From positions 1 through 64,000 of the forward strand of contig NZ_BLLG01000021.1 in NCBI RefSeq assembly GCF_011766325.1: DNA of 64,000 nucleotides, read 5' to 3'. Made by a program: the position numbers and the translations under genes. Under the pieces are notes generated by a model. It saw nothing but the letters and a program-made list of their open reading frames with translations. It did not search any database and was not told the origin of the DNA. This document shows, one piece after another, positions 49,565 through 57,073 of the stretch; the first letter of the stretch is position 1, and the number at the start of each line of letters is the position of its first letter. The DNA comes from Streptomyces pacificus (lineage in GTDB: Bacteria > Actinomycetota > Actinomycetes > Streptomycetales > Streptomycetaceae).

Positions 49565-50428
49565 ATGGCCATCACCCGTTTCCGGCCGGAGATCTGGTCG
49601 GCACGACTGCTCGTCGGCTGGCGCAAGGAACTCGTCTACGCCGGCCCGCAGGTCGTCAACCGCGACTACGAGGGCGAGATCGCCGAGGCCGGCGACACCG
49701 TCCGCATCACCTCGATCTCGGACCCGACGATCGGCACCTACGTGCCGAACGTGACCGAGGTCAACCCCGAGGAGCTGACCGACGCGCAGCGCACCCTGGT
49801 CATCGACCAGGCGAAGTACTGGGCTTTCAAGGTCGACGACGTCGACAAGCGGCAGGCCAAGGGCAACGTGATGCCCGAGGCGATGTCCCGCGCGGCGTAC
49901 CGGCTCGCCGACCAGACGGACCAGTACGTCGCCGGCCTCTACACGGGCGCGGTCACCGCGAACGTGCTCGGCTCGACCGGCGCGCCGATCAACACGTACA
50001 CCACGCCCACGGACTTCTACGACAAGGTCCTCGTCCCGCTGCGGACCCGGCTCACCCGGGCCGACGTGCCGAAGATGGGCCGGTACTGCGTCGTCCCGCC
50101 CGAGGGCTACGCCTCGCTGCTCCTCGACGACCGGTTCACCGACGCGTCGAAGTCGAACGACCCGATGGCGCTGCGCAACGGCTTCGTCGGCCGGGCGGCC
50201 GGGTTCGACATCTACGAGTCGAACAACACCCCAGAGCCGACCGCGGGTGTCTCGGTCGTGCAGTGCGGCGTCCAGGCCGCGATCAGCTTTGCGGAGCAGA
50301 TCAACAAGACCGAGGCGTACCGCCCGGAGAAGGGCTTCGGCGACGCGGTCAAGGGACTGGCCCTGTACGGCGCGAAGCTCGTCCGCCCGGACGGTATCGC
50401 CATCGCCTACATCGACCCGGCCGCCTGA
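49565..50428 (+). CDS. Major capsid protein
   Basis: This is 287 residues with GGAGG upstream. Assigned by order (scaffold before, decoration and connectors after) and by the character of the protein: AITRFRPEIWSARLLVGWRK, AGDTVRITSISDPTIGTYVP and GRAAGFDIYESNNTP. The last motif is typical of HK97-fold coat proteins of the short class (around 290-310 residues). There is no N-terminal delta domain, consistent with a separate scaffold. Confidence 0.85.
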   Translation: MAITRFRPEIWSARLLVGWRKELVYAGPQVVNRDYEGEIAEAGDTVRITSISDPTIGTYVPNVTEVNPEELTDAQRTLVIDQAKYWAFKVDDVDKRQAKGNVMPEAMSRAAYRLADQTDQYVAGLYTGAVTANVLGSTGAPINTYTTPTDFYDKVLVPLRTRLTRADVPKMGRYCVVPPEGYASLLLDDRFTDASKSNDPMALRNGFVGRAAGFDIYESNNTPEPTAGVSVVQCGVQAAISFAEQINKTEAYRPEKGFGDAVKGLALYGAKLVRPDGIAIAYIDPAA

Positions 50429-50443
50429 TAGGGAGAGGGACTG

Positions 50444-50815
50444 ATGGCACGCACCGCGATCACCGTCCGGCGCTTCCAGCCCAACGGTGCCCACACCGAG
50501 GACTTCGGCGACGCCATCGACGCGGCCAACGGCATGCGGGTGGCGAGGGCCGAGCCGGAGCGCACGGTCATCCGCTACACCAACGACCACGCCAGCAATG
50601 CGTTCTCCATCGTCGTGCGCGCCGGGGACAAGCCCGCCGCGCAGGCCGCCGGGCAGGGGGACCTCACGGTCTCCGTCCCGGCGCAGGGGACGCGCTGGCT
50701 GGGCCCGTTCGACTCCGGCCGGTTCATGCAGTCCGACGGCTCCATGGAGATCGACTTCACCGGCACCAGCCCGCAGGGCGGCATCACCGTCTTCCACCTG
50801 CCGAAGAACACGTAA
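50444..50815 (+). CDS. Capsid decoration-type protein 1
   Basis: This is 123 residues, beta-rich. The segment TRWLGPFDSGRFMQSDGSME and the end GITVFHLPKNT are repeated in the next gene, so the two are paralogues. Small proteins next to the major capsid usually decorate the capsid lattice. The low identity outside shared motifs indicates an old duplication. Confidence 0.7.
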   Translation: MARTAITVRRFQPNGAHTEDFGDAIDAANGMRVARAEPERTVIRYTNDHASNAFSIVVRAGDKPAAQAAGQGDLTVSVPAQGTRWLGPFDSGRFMQSDGSMEIDFTGTSPQGGITVFHLPKNT

Positions 50816-50828
50816 GGAGGCGCGACCC

Positions 50829-51218
50829 ATGGCACGCACCGCTGTCGCGTACAGCAACCTCGTCCCCAACGGCGACCTGGCCGACCCGGCCGGTACCGCC
50901 ACCAACGCGGGCACCGGCAACGGGCACACGATCCCGACCGCGGGCCCGAGCGGCAAGGCGGTCCCCGAGCTCACGCTGCTGCGGGTCACGGCCGGGTCGA
51001 CCGGCGGGAACGTCACCGTCCTCGCCGGGGACAACCCGCCCGCGCTCGCGTCCGGGCTGGGCAACCTCGTCGTGAACGTCGGCAACAACGCCACCCGCTG
51101 GATCGGCCCGTTCGAGAGCGGGCGGTTCCTGCAGAACGACGGCACGATCCTCGTCGACATCGCGACCGGCTTCGTCGCCGGCACGATCACGGCCTTCAAG
51201 ATCCCGAGGAACACGTGA
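50829..51218 (+). CDS. Capsid decoration-type protein 2 (paralogue of the preceding gene)
   Basis: This is 129 residues. Shares TRWIGPFESGRFLQNDGTIL and the terminal GTITAFKIPRNT with the preceding protein, while the N-terminus differs (Gly/Thr-rich linker around residues 20-45). Both start MARTA and have GGAGG upstream. Tandem paralogues of this kind may occupy different capsid positions or bind different surface ligands. Confidence 0.7.
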   Translation: MARTAVAYSNLVPNGDLADPAGTATNAGTGNGHTIPTAGPSGKAVPELTLLRVTAGSTGGNVTVLAGDNPPALASGLGNLVVNVGNNATRWIGPFESGRFLQNDGTILVDIATGFVAGTITAFKIPRNT

Positions 51219-51562
51219 TGCCCGAGACCATCCACGTCCGCGGCGAGGGCGGACAGGTCATCGCCATGGACCTGCCGCTGCCGGAGCCGATCCAGCAGCG
51301 CCTCACCTCCGGATACCTCCGGCGGGTCCACGCCGACGGCAGCCCGTACCGGGGCGACGACGAACTCCCGGCACCGGCTGAGGCCACCCCGGACGCCGGC
51401 GGTTCCGAGAAGCCCAGCACGCCGCCGTCTGGGGGCCGGGCCAAGCCCGCGGCCAGCGCGCCGAAGTCCGAATGGATCGGCTACGTCGTCTCTCAGGGGC
51501 AGATGTCCGCCGACGACGCGGCCAACTACACCAAGGCCGACCTGATGGACATGACCGGCTGA
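51218..51562 (+). CDS. Head-associated hypothetical protein
   Basis: This is 114 residues from ATG at 51218 (a GTG lies directly before). The N-terminal third has a beta-type RGEGGQVIAMDLPLPEPIQQ and the SGYLRRVHADGSPY motif common to small proteins between capsid and connector. A Pro/Ala linker leads to a helical end (MSADDAANYTKADLMDMTG). Possibly a head fibre or neck accessory. Confidence 0.6.
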   Translation: MPETIHVRGEGGQVIAMDLPLPEPIQQRLTSGYLRRVHADGSPYRGDDELPAPAEATPDAGGSEKPSTPPSGGRAKPAASAPKSEWIGYVVSQGQMSADDAANYTKADLMDMTG

Positions 51563-51574
51563 GAGGGGGCCACC

Positions 51575-52171
51575 GTGGCACTGGACCCGCTGGCGGCGGT
51601 GGCCGACCTCGAGGCCCGCGGCCTGACGGTCGAAGCGTCGGAGACGGCGCTCGTCGAGACCTATCTCGACGTCGCCTCCACCGCGGTGCGCGAGGCCGCG
51701 GGCGTGCCGATCTCCCAGACCACGTCGACCATCACCCTTGAGGGCGAGGAAGGGCAGCGCCTGACGCTACCCGGCCTGCCCGTCGTCTCGGTCGCATCGG
51801 TCGAGCTCGACGGTGAGCCGCTCACGGACTGGCGGCTGCGTACCGGCAGGCTCTGGCGCGCGGCCGGCTGGACCGCGTGTGACGGGCCCTCTGAGGTGGA
51901 GGTGACCTACACCCACGGTATGGCGGTCGTCCCCGCGGACATCGTCGACCTGGTGTGCCGGATGGTCGCGGCCGCGCTGAAGTCGGCCCGGGCCGAGGAG
52001 GACGGCACCGGCATCGCCGCCGACAGGGTCGTCACCTCCGAGCGTCTCGGGGACTGGGCCGTCACCTACGCCAGCGATGGCCGGCTCACCGAGATGGACC
52101 TGCCGCAGCACTGGCGGGAGCGTCTGGCGGCCCGCTTCGGCGGCGGCGTGAGCTCGCTGAGGTCGCGGTGA
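51575..52171 (+). CDS. Head-tail adaptor (gp6/gp15-like connector)
   Basis: This is 198 residues from GTG at 51575. Starts with helices (AAVADLEARGLTVEASETAL, VETYLDVASTAVREAAG) followed by a beta domain (RLTLPGLPVVSVASVELDG) and C-terminal helices (ADIVDLVCRMVAAALKSAR). This is the usual Gp6-type adaptor architecture. It would form the first ring below the portal. Confidence 0.8.
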   Translation: MALDPLAAVADLEARGLTVEASETALVETYLDVASTAVREAAGVPISQTTSTITLEGEEGQRLTLPGLPVVSVASVELDGEPLTDWRLRTGRLWRAAGWTACDGPSEVEVTYTHGMAVVPADIVDLVCRMVAAALKSARAEEDGTGIAADRVVTSERLGDWAVTYASDGRLTEMDLPQHWRERLAARFGGGVSSLRSR

Positions 52172-52515
52172 GCCGCGTCGGCCGGTACCTGACCCGGCGG
52201 CTTGAGGTCTGGCGTATCGTCGCCGTCCCGGACGGGGCGGGCGGCGAGGAGACCGGCCTGGTGCTGCAGGGCACCGTGCGGGCGAAGGTCGACCAGCCCT
52301 CCCCCGCGGAGCGGCTGGTGGCCGCGCAGTCGGGCTCCCGGCACTCGCACGACATCTGGCTCCTGCCGACCGCGGACGTGCGGCGCGGCGACGAGCTGCG
52401 CGGCACCGACCGCCTCGGCCAGGCCCAGGTCTTTCGCGTCCAGTCCGTGGTGCAGCCCTCACGGCCCGTCTACAGCAAAGCATTCGTCGAACTCACCCAG
52501 CAGGAAGGGGCCTGA
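52168..52515 (+). CDS. Head closure (stopper) protein
   Basis: This is 115 residues, GTG overlapping the adaptor stop. The beta-barrel pattern (RRLEVWRIVAVPDGAGGEET, VRAKVDQPSPAERLVAAQSG, DIWLLPTADVRRGDELRG) is that of phage head-tail joining proteins related to SPP1 gp16. It seals the filled head and provides the tail docking surface. Confidence 0.78.
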   Translation: MSRVGRYLTRRLEVWRIVAVPDGAGGEETGLVLQGTVRAKVDQPSPAERLVAAQSGSRHSHDIWLLPTADVRRGDELRGTDRLGQAQVFRVQSVVQPSRPVYSKAFVELTQQEGA

Positions 52516-52516
52516 T

Positions 52517-52855
52517 ATGGCCGCACTGACCGTCACCTCGGCGCCCGTCGACGGGGGCCTGGCAGATCTCTCCGGCGCGGCTGTGGCGGCCGCTTCCGGC
52601 GGCGACACCGCCCCGTGCGGTCCGGGCCGCTTCCTCGTCGTCATCAACGGCGACGCGTCCCCGCACACCGCCACGGTCGCCACTCCGGGCACGGTATCCG
52701 GGCTGGACATCGAGAACGCCGCGCTCGTCGTGGCTGCGGGCGACACCGGCATCCTGCCGCTGCCCCGGCTGTTCGCCGGGACGAACGGCCGCGCGTCGAT
52801 CACCTACGACGCCGTCACCTCCGTCACTGTCGCTGTCGTCGAGTTGGGCTCCTGA
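52517..52855 (+). CDS. Decoration-like beta protein between connector genes
   Basis: This is 112 residues. Compact beta pattern (GRFLVVINGDASPHTATVAT, NAALVVAAGDTGILPLPRLF) with the same order of motifs (small polar strand, V-x-A-G-D, L-P, R/F-x-x-x-x-G-R) as the two decoration proteins at 50444-51218. Distantly related to them, in my reading. Its place between stopper and tail terminator suggests a neck or capsid ornament. Confidence 0.55.
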   Translation: MAALTVTSAPVDGGLADLSGAAVAAASGGDTAPCGPGRFLVVINGDASPHTATVATPGTVSGLDIENAALVVAAGDTGILPLPRLFAGTNGRASITYDAVTSVTVAVVELGS

Positions 52856-53028
52856 TGGAACGGCCAAGGCTGCCGCAGACGGAGACGAGCGAGTGCCGCG
52901 CCCGGGCCGAGGACTTCCTCGGCCTCGGGGACACAGACGTCGACGAACCCCGCGCCGTGGCGTGGGCCCTGCTGGCGGTGGCAGGGGAACTCGCGTCCAT
53001 CCGCCGCCTGCTGGAGCGGCGCCGCTGA
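52855..53028 (+). CDS. Small helical hypothetical protein
   Basis: This is 57 residues, the ATG overlapping the previous stop. The acidic N-terminal half (ECRARAEDFLGLGDTDVDEP) is followed by a helix (AVAWALLAVAGELASIRRLL) and an Arg end. Unknown; a structural accessory or unrelated insertion. Confidence 0.55.
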   Translation: MERPRLPQTETSECRARAEDFLGLGDTDVDEPRAVAWALLAVAGELASIRRLLERRR

Positions 53029-53045
53029 GAAAGGGGGGGGCTGCC

Positions 53046-53465
53046 GTGGCAGCACGCAGGGGCCGTCGCTCGAGCGCGCGCGGGCGCGTGCGGCGCAGCG
53101 GGCCGGTCACCGTCGAGCTGGTCGGCATGGACGAGCTGCGGCAGAGGCTGCAGGAGCTCGGGCCAGACGTGCAGTCGGCGTGTGTCCGGGCTCTGAAGGA
53201 GTCCGCGGCCGCGGTCGTCGACCACACCAAGGCGGCCGTCCGCAAGGACACCGGGAACTTGCAGCAGTCCGTCAGGGCCCGGTTCCGCAACAACGGGCTG
53301 CGGGCCGAGATCGGCTGGTGGGACCGCGATGACGACTACGCGGTCTACCACGAGCTCGGGACCCGCCGGTTCCCGCCCAAGCCCGCGCTCGGCCCCGCGC
53401 TCGAGGTCGAGCGGAACAAGATCGGCGGGCGGATCGCCGCCGAGATCCGCAAGGAGCTGTCATGA
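53046..53465 (+). CDS. HK97 gp10-like tail completion protein
   Basis: This is 139 residues from GTG at 53046. The signature LVGMDELRQRLQELGPDV, then KESAAAVVDHTKAAVRKDTG, NLQQSVRARF and YHELGTRRFPPKPALGPALE is typical of the HK97-gp10-like family. Members complete the head-tail joint or tail tip. A very Arg-rich N-terminus (residues 2-18) is unusual. It overlaps the next gene by ATGA. Confidence 0.85.
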   Translation: MAARRGRRSSARGRVRRSGPVTVELVGMDELRQRLQELGPDVQSACVRALKESAAAVVDHTKAAVRKDTGNLQQSVRARFRNNGLRAEIGWWDRDDDYAVYHELGTRRFPPKPALGPALEVERNKIGGRIAAEIRKELS

Positions 53466-53878
53466 CGACCGCCCCGTCCGCGATGGGCCCCATCCAGACC
53501 GCCATCTACGGCCGTCTCACCGGCGACGCTCCGCTCATGGACCTCATCACGGGCGTGTACGACTACGTGTCCGAGGACGCGGAGTACGCCTACGTCGTGA
53601 TCGGCGAGGCGATCGAGACGCCGGACAACCGGCACGGCGGCTTCGGCCGGCAGACAGTCGTCACCTTGCACGTGTGGACCCAGCACCGCGGGCACAGCAA
53701 GGGCCTGGCGATCGCCCGGCGCGTCACCGAGCTGCTGGACCACCAGCCGCTCACCATCGAGGACCAGGAGCACGTCGTCACCCGCTTCGAGTTCTCCCAG
53801 ACGCTCACCGACCCCGAGCCGCCGGGCGACATCCGGCACGTGGTGCTGCGCTACCGGGTCGTCACCGAGCAGCACTGA
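53462..53878 (+). CDS. Tail terminator (DUF3168)
   Basis: This is 138 residues. DUF3168-type features: MGPIQTAIYGRLTGDAPLMD, AYVVIGEAIETPDNRHGGFG and TLHVWTQHRGHSKGLAIARR. A hexamer would cap the tail tube after polymerisation and join it to the neck. Confidence 0.87.
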   Translation: MTTAPSAMGPIQTAIYGRLTGDAPLMDLITGVYDYVSEDAEYAYVVIGEAIETPDNRHGGFGRQTVVTLHVWTQHRGHSKGLAIARRVTELLDHQPLTIEDQEHVVTRFEFSQTLTDPEPPGDIRHVVLRYRVVTEQH

Positions 53879-53949
53879 CCCGCGTCAATCCCATCCGCCC
53901 CCGAGCCCGCTGCGGCCGGGGGCTTCGTCACGCCATAGGAGGAACAGCC

Positions 53950-54363
53950 ATGGGCGGTATGGACGGCTTCGGAGTACAGCTCAAGCGCGGCGACGGGGAG
54001 GTCTCGGAGACCTTCACCGCGATCGCCGACGTCACCAACCTGTCCGGTCCGGGCCTGTCCCGGGAGACGCTGGACGTCACCTCGCACGGGTCCCCGGACG
54101 CGTACATGGAGTTCCTCGGCGGTCTGAAGGACGCCGGCGAAGTGTCGGCGGATATCAACTACCAGCCGGCCGTGCACGACGTCCTGGTCGACGACTTCGA
54201 CGACCCCGCCCCGCGGAACTACCAGATCGTCTTCCCCGACAGCGGCGCCACGACCTGGACCGTCAAGGCCATCCTCACCGGCTTCGAGCCGGAGATGCCC
54301 TACGACGACAAGGCCACCGCGAGCCTCACGTTCAAGATCTCCGGCAAGCCGACCCTCTCCTGA
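53950..54363 (+). CDS. Major tail tube protein
   Basis: This is 137 residues with AGGAGG upstream. Beta-rich, with DGFGVQLKRGDGEVSETFTA, NLSGPGLSRETLDVTSHGSP and YMEFLGGLKDAGEVSADINY, and ending in the ASLTFKISGKP strand, all typical of short siphovirus tail tube proteins. The gene order terminator, tube, chaperone is canonical. Confidence 0.88.
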   Translation: MGGMDGFGVQLKRGDGEVSETFTAIADVTNLSGPGLSRETLDVTSHGSPDAYMEFLGGLKDAGEVSADINYQPAVHDVLVDDFDDPAPRNYQIVFPDSGATTWTVKAILTGFEPEMPYDDKATASLTFKISGKPTLS

Positions 54364-54374
54364 ACGGAACCACC

Positions 54375-54776
54375 ATGACGCTTCTCAGCAAGGACGCCAT
54401 CCTCGCCGCCGACGACCGGCAGTGGGAGGACGTCCCGGTGCCCGAGTGGGGTGGCACCGTCCGGGTGCTGGGCCTGTCCGGCACCGAGCGCAACGCCTAC
54501 CAGTCCTCCCTCATCGTCATCGGCTCCAACGGCAAGCCGCAGCGGGTGAACCTCGAGGACCAGCTCGCCAAGCTCGCCTCGCGCACCCTGGTCGGCGAGG
54601 ACTTCGAGCGCCTGTTCACCGACAAGGAAGTGAAGGCCCTCGGGAAGAAGAACGGCCGGGTCCTCGAGCGTGTCGCGAAGGTCGCGCAGCGCCTGTCGGG
54701 CCTGTCCGAGGGCGCGGTGGAGGACGCGGCGGGAAACTCCGCGGCCGCCCAGAGCGGCGCTTCTACTTCCGCCTAG
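54375..54776 (+). CDS. Tail assembly chaperone, short product (G-like)
   Basis: This is 133 residues. Recognised by position between tube and tape measure, its size, and a slippery heptamer near its 3' end. The core is alpha/beta (VRVLGLSGTERNAYQSSLIV, ASRTLVGEDFERLFTDKEVK). Most ribosomes stop at 54776. A fraction shifts to the -1 frame to make the longer GT-like product. Confidence 0.87.
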   Translation: MTLLSKDAILAADDRQWEDVPVPEWGGTVRVLGLSGTERNAYQSSLIVIGSNGKPQRVNLEDQLAKLASRTLVGEDFERLFTDKEVKALGKKNGRVLERVAKVAQRLSGLSEGAVEDAAGNSAAAQSGASTSA

Positions 54777-55138
54777 CGCTGGAGAAGGGTGTCTCCGTCG
54801 CGGAGCTGCTGCGCACGCACAGCTCGGCCGAGCTGACGGAGTGGATGGCCTACGAGAAGATCTCCGGCCCGCTCGGCCCGGAACGCATGGACGGGCTGCT
54901 GGCGATGCTCTGCGCGACCGTCTCCAACACCGCCCGGGGCAAGGGCCGCAAGGCCACTCCGAAGGACTTCCTGCCCCAGTGGGACCGCGGGCCGAAGGAG
55001 GCCATGGACTGGCAGTCGATGCTCGCCGCGGCCAAGGCCATGAACCGCCGCCTCGGCGGCACGGACCTCACGGAAGGAGGCGGCGACCGTGACCACCCTC
55101 GACGAGCTGCTCGTCACCATCGGGATCAACACCGATGA
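54375..55138 (+). CDS. Tail assembly chaperone, frameshifted long product (GT-like)
   Basis: Reading in frame from 54375 to the heptamer at 54731-54737 and then in the -1 frame to the stop at 55136-55138 gives a fusion of about 254 residues. The T part reads RRFYFRLALEKGVSVAELLR, SSAELTEWMAYEKISGPLGP and AMDWQSMLAAAKAMNRRLGG. The motif with W-x-AY is conserved in actinophage chaperones. There is no good separate start for the T part, which supports frameshifting. The long product links the tape measure protein to tube subunits during tail assembly. Confidence 0.85.
54731..54737 (+). promoter_or_regulatory. Programmed -1 frameshift site G GGA AAC
   Basis: In the G frame the bases read G-GGA-AAC, a perfect X-XXY-YYZ slippery heptamer; lambda uses GGGAAAG at the same place. 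The G frame stops 37-39 bases later. GC-rich sequence downstream (GCGGCCGCCC) may form a stimulatory structure. Confidence 0.85.
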
Positions 55139-57062
55139 GCTGACCCACGGCGCGGACCAGGCCGCGAACCAGGTGGAGAGCAGCCTCGGCGGGATTCAGG
55201 CCGCGGCTGCCGGCGCCGCCGTCGGCGGGCTGTTCATGGTCGGCCTGACCAACGCCATGGACGCCAAGCACGCCAACGCCCGGCTGACCAACCAGCTCGG
55301 CCTCACGCAGGAGGAGGCCGCCCGCGCCGGCGACGTCGCCGGGCAGGTCTTCTCCCAGGGCTTCGGCGCCTCCATCGACGAGGTCAACGAGTCCCTCGGG
55401 GGCGTCGCCCAGGCCATGGGCGGCGTGGGCGAGATGACCAACGACGAGCTCGCCGAGATGACGAAGAACGCCCTGATGCTGGCCGACACCTTCCAGCTCG
55501 ACGTCGGCGACTCGGCGACCGCAGCCGGGCAGATGATCGCCAACGGTCTGGTGAAGAACGGCACCGAGGCTTTCGACGTCATGACCAAGGCCGCGCAGAC
55601 CTTCCCGAAGTCGATGGTCGCGGACATCCCCAACGTCATCAACGAGTACGGCAAGCACTTCTCCCGCCTCGGCCTGGACGCTCAGGCCGCGTTCGGGATG
55701 ATGTCCCAGTACGTCAAGGCCGGCGGCCGCGACATCGACCAGGCCGCCGACGTCATCCACGAGTTCGCCCGCATCACCAGCGAGGAGACCGACCGGGCAG
55801 CCGAGGGATTCAAGGCCCTGGGCCTGCCCGCCAAGCAGATGCTCGAGGACATCGGCAAGGGCGGGAAGCCCGCCGAGGAGGCCCTGCAGAAGACCCTCGC
55901 GGCACTCCGCGGAATCAAGGACCCGGCCAAGCAGGCCGAGCTCGGTGTGCAGCTGTTCGGCGACATGGCCGGTGAAGGCGCCGACGCCCTGTGGGCGATG
56001 GACCCGGCATCGGCCGCCGCCGCCTCCGGGATGGACAAGGCCGCCGGGGCGGCGAAGAACGCGACCGACGGCATGGCCGCCTCGCAGTCCCTCGACGCGA
56101 TCTGGCGCACGCTGGCCACCACCCTCGGCGAACTACTCGCCCCGGCGCTCGCGACGATCTCCAAGTTCATGGCCGACCATCCGGGGCTGGTCAACGCCCT
56201 GGTGCCGATCCTGCTCGGCCTGGCGCTCGCGATCGGTATCGCGGTGATCGCGCAGTGGGCGTGGAACGCCGCGTTGTTCGCGTGGCCGGGCACGTGGATC
56301 ATCCTCGGCATCATGGCCTTGATCGCGGTGATCGTGCTGATCGTCGTGTACTGGGATGAGATCGCCGCGGCCACCAAGCGCGTGTGGGACCAGATCGTCG
56401 CGAAGCTGTCCGCCGCCTGGGAGTGGATCAAGTCCGCTGTCGGGCAGGCCTGGGACTGGGTCAAGTCCAAGACCGGCACGGCCTGGGCGTGGATCACTGA
56501 CAAGGTCGCCGCCGGCGTCGACGCGGTCATGGGCTGGATCGACACCCTCAAGCGGGTCCCCGGCAAAGTCTCAGCCTGGTTCGACCAAGTCGTCTCCTAC
56601 GTCTCCGGCCTCCCGAGCCGGATCAGCCGCGCCGCGTCGGGCATGTGGGACGGCATCAAGACCGCTTTCCGCAGCGCCGTGAACTGGCTGATCGGCAAGT
56701 GGAACGGCTTCTCGATCTCCCTCGGCGGCGGCTCGATCATGGGCGTGGACATCCCGTCCATCACCCTCAGCACCCCGAACATTCCCTACCTCGCCGAGGG
56801 CGGTATCACCACCGGCCCGACGCTGGCGATGATCGGTGAGGGCTCCGAGGACGAAGCCGTCCTGCCGCTGTCCAAGCTGGACGGCATGCTCCGCGGCGTC
56901 GCCGGAGCCGTCCGCCGCACCGGCGACGGCTCCCGCGAGAGCGTCGTCAGGTTCGTCCTGGACGGCAGCGAGGGCCCGTTCAAGACGTGGATCAGCGAAG
57001 TCGTCCGCACCGAGGGCGGCGGCGACGTCCAGTACACCTTCGGCCAGGTCGGCCATGCCTGA
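55089..57062 (+). CDS. Tape measure protein
   Basis: This is 657 residues from GTG at 55089 with GGAGG upstream. Long helical N-terminal part (GLTQEEAARAGDVAGQVFSQ and similar), TP901-type features (GEMTNDELAEMTKNALMLAD), two or three central membrane-type helices (LVPILLGLALAIGIAVIAQW, ILGIMALIAVIVLIVVYW), and a Trp-spaced repeat block (WEWIKSAVGQAWDWVKSKTG). At about 0.15 nm per residue the tail would be near 100 nm. The first 50 bp overlap the chaperone T frame. Confidence 0.92.
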   Translation: MTTLDELLVTIGINTDELTHGADQAANQVESSLGGIQAAAAGAAVGGLFMVGLTNAMDAKHANARLTNQLGLTQEEAARAGDVAGQVFSQGFGASIDEVNESLGGVAQAMGGVGEMTNDELAEMTKNALMLADTFQLDVGDSATAAGQMIANGLVKNGTEAFDVMTKAAQTFPKSMVADIPNVINEYGKHFSRLGLDAQAAFGMMSQYVKAGGRDIDQAADVIHEFARITSEETDRAAEGFKALGLPAKQMLEDIGKGGKPAEEALQKTLAALRGIKDPAKQAELGVQLFGDMAGEGADALWAMDPASAAAASGMDKAAGAAKNATDGMAASQSLDAIWRTLATTLGELLAPALATISKFMADHPGLVNALVPILLGLALAIGIAVIAQWAWNAALFAWPGTWIILGIMALIAVIVLIVVYWDEIAAATKRVWDQIVAKLSAAWEWIKSAVGQAWDWVKSKTGTAWAWITDKVAAGVDAVMGWIDTLKRVPGKVSAWFDQVVSYVSGLPSRISRAASGMWDGIKTAFRSAVNWLIGKWNGFSISLGGGSIMGVDIPSITLSTPNIPYLAEGGITTGPTLAMIGEGSEDEAVLPLSKLDGMLRGVAGAVRRTGDGSRESVVRFVLDGSEGPFKTWISEVVRTEGGGDVQYTFGQVGHA

Positions 57063-57073
57063 GAGGAGGCGGC

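Noticed and set aside
48350..51331. A 993-codon open frame on the minus strand through the phage head genes
   Set aside because: The plus strand encodes recognisable MuF-like, scaffold, capsid and decoration proteins with ribosome binding sites; the antisense frame has none.
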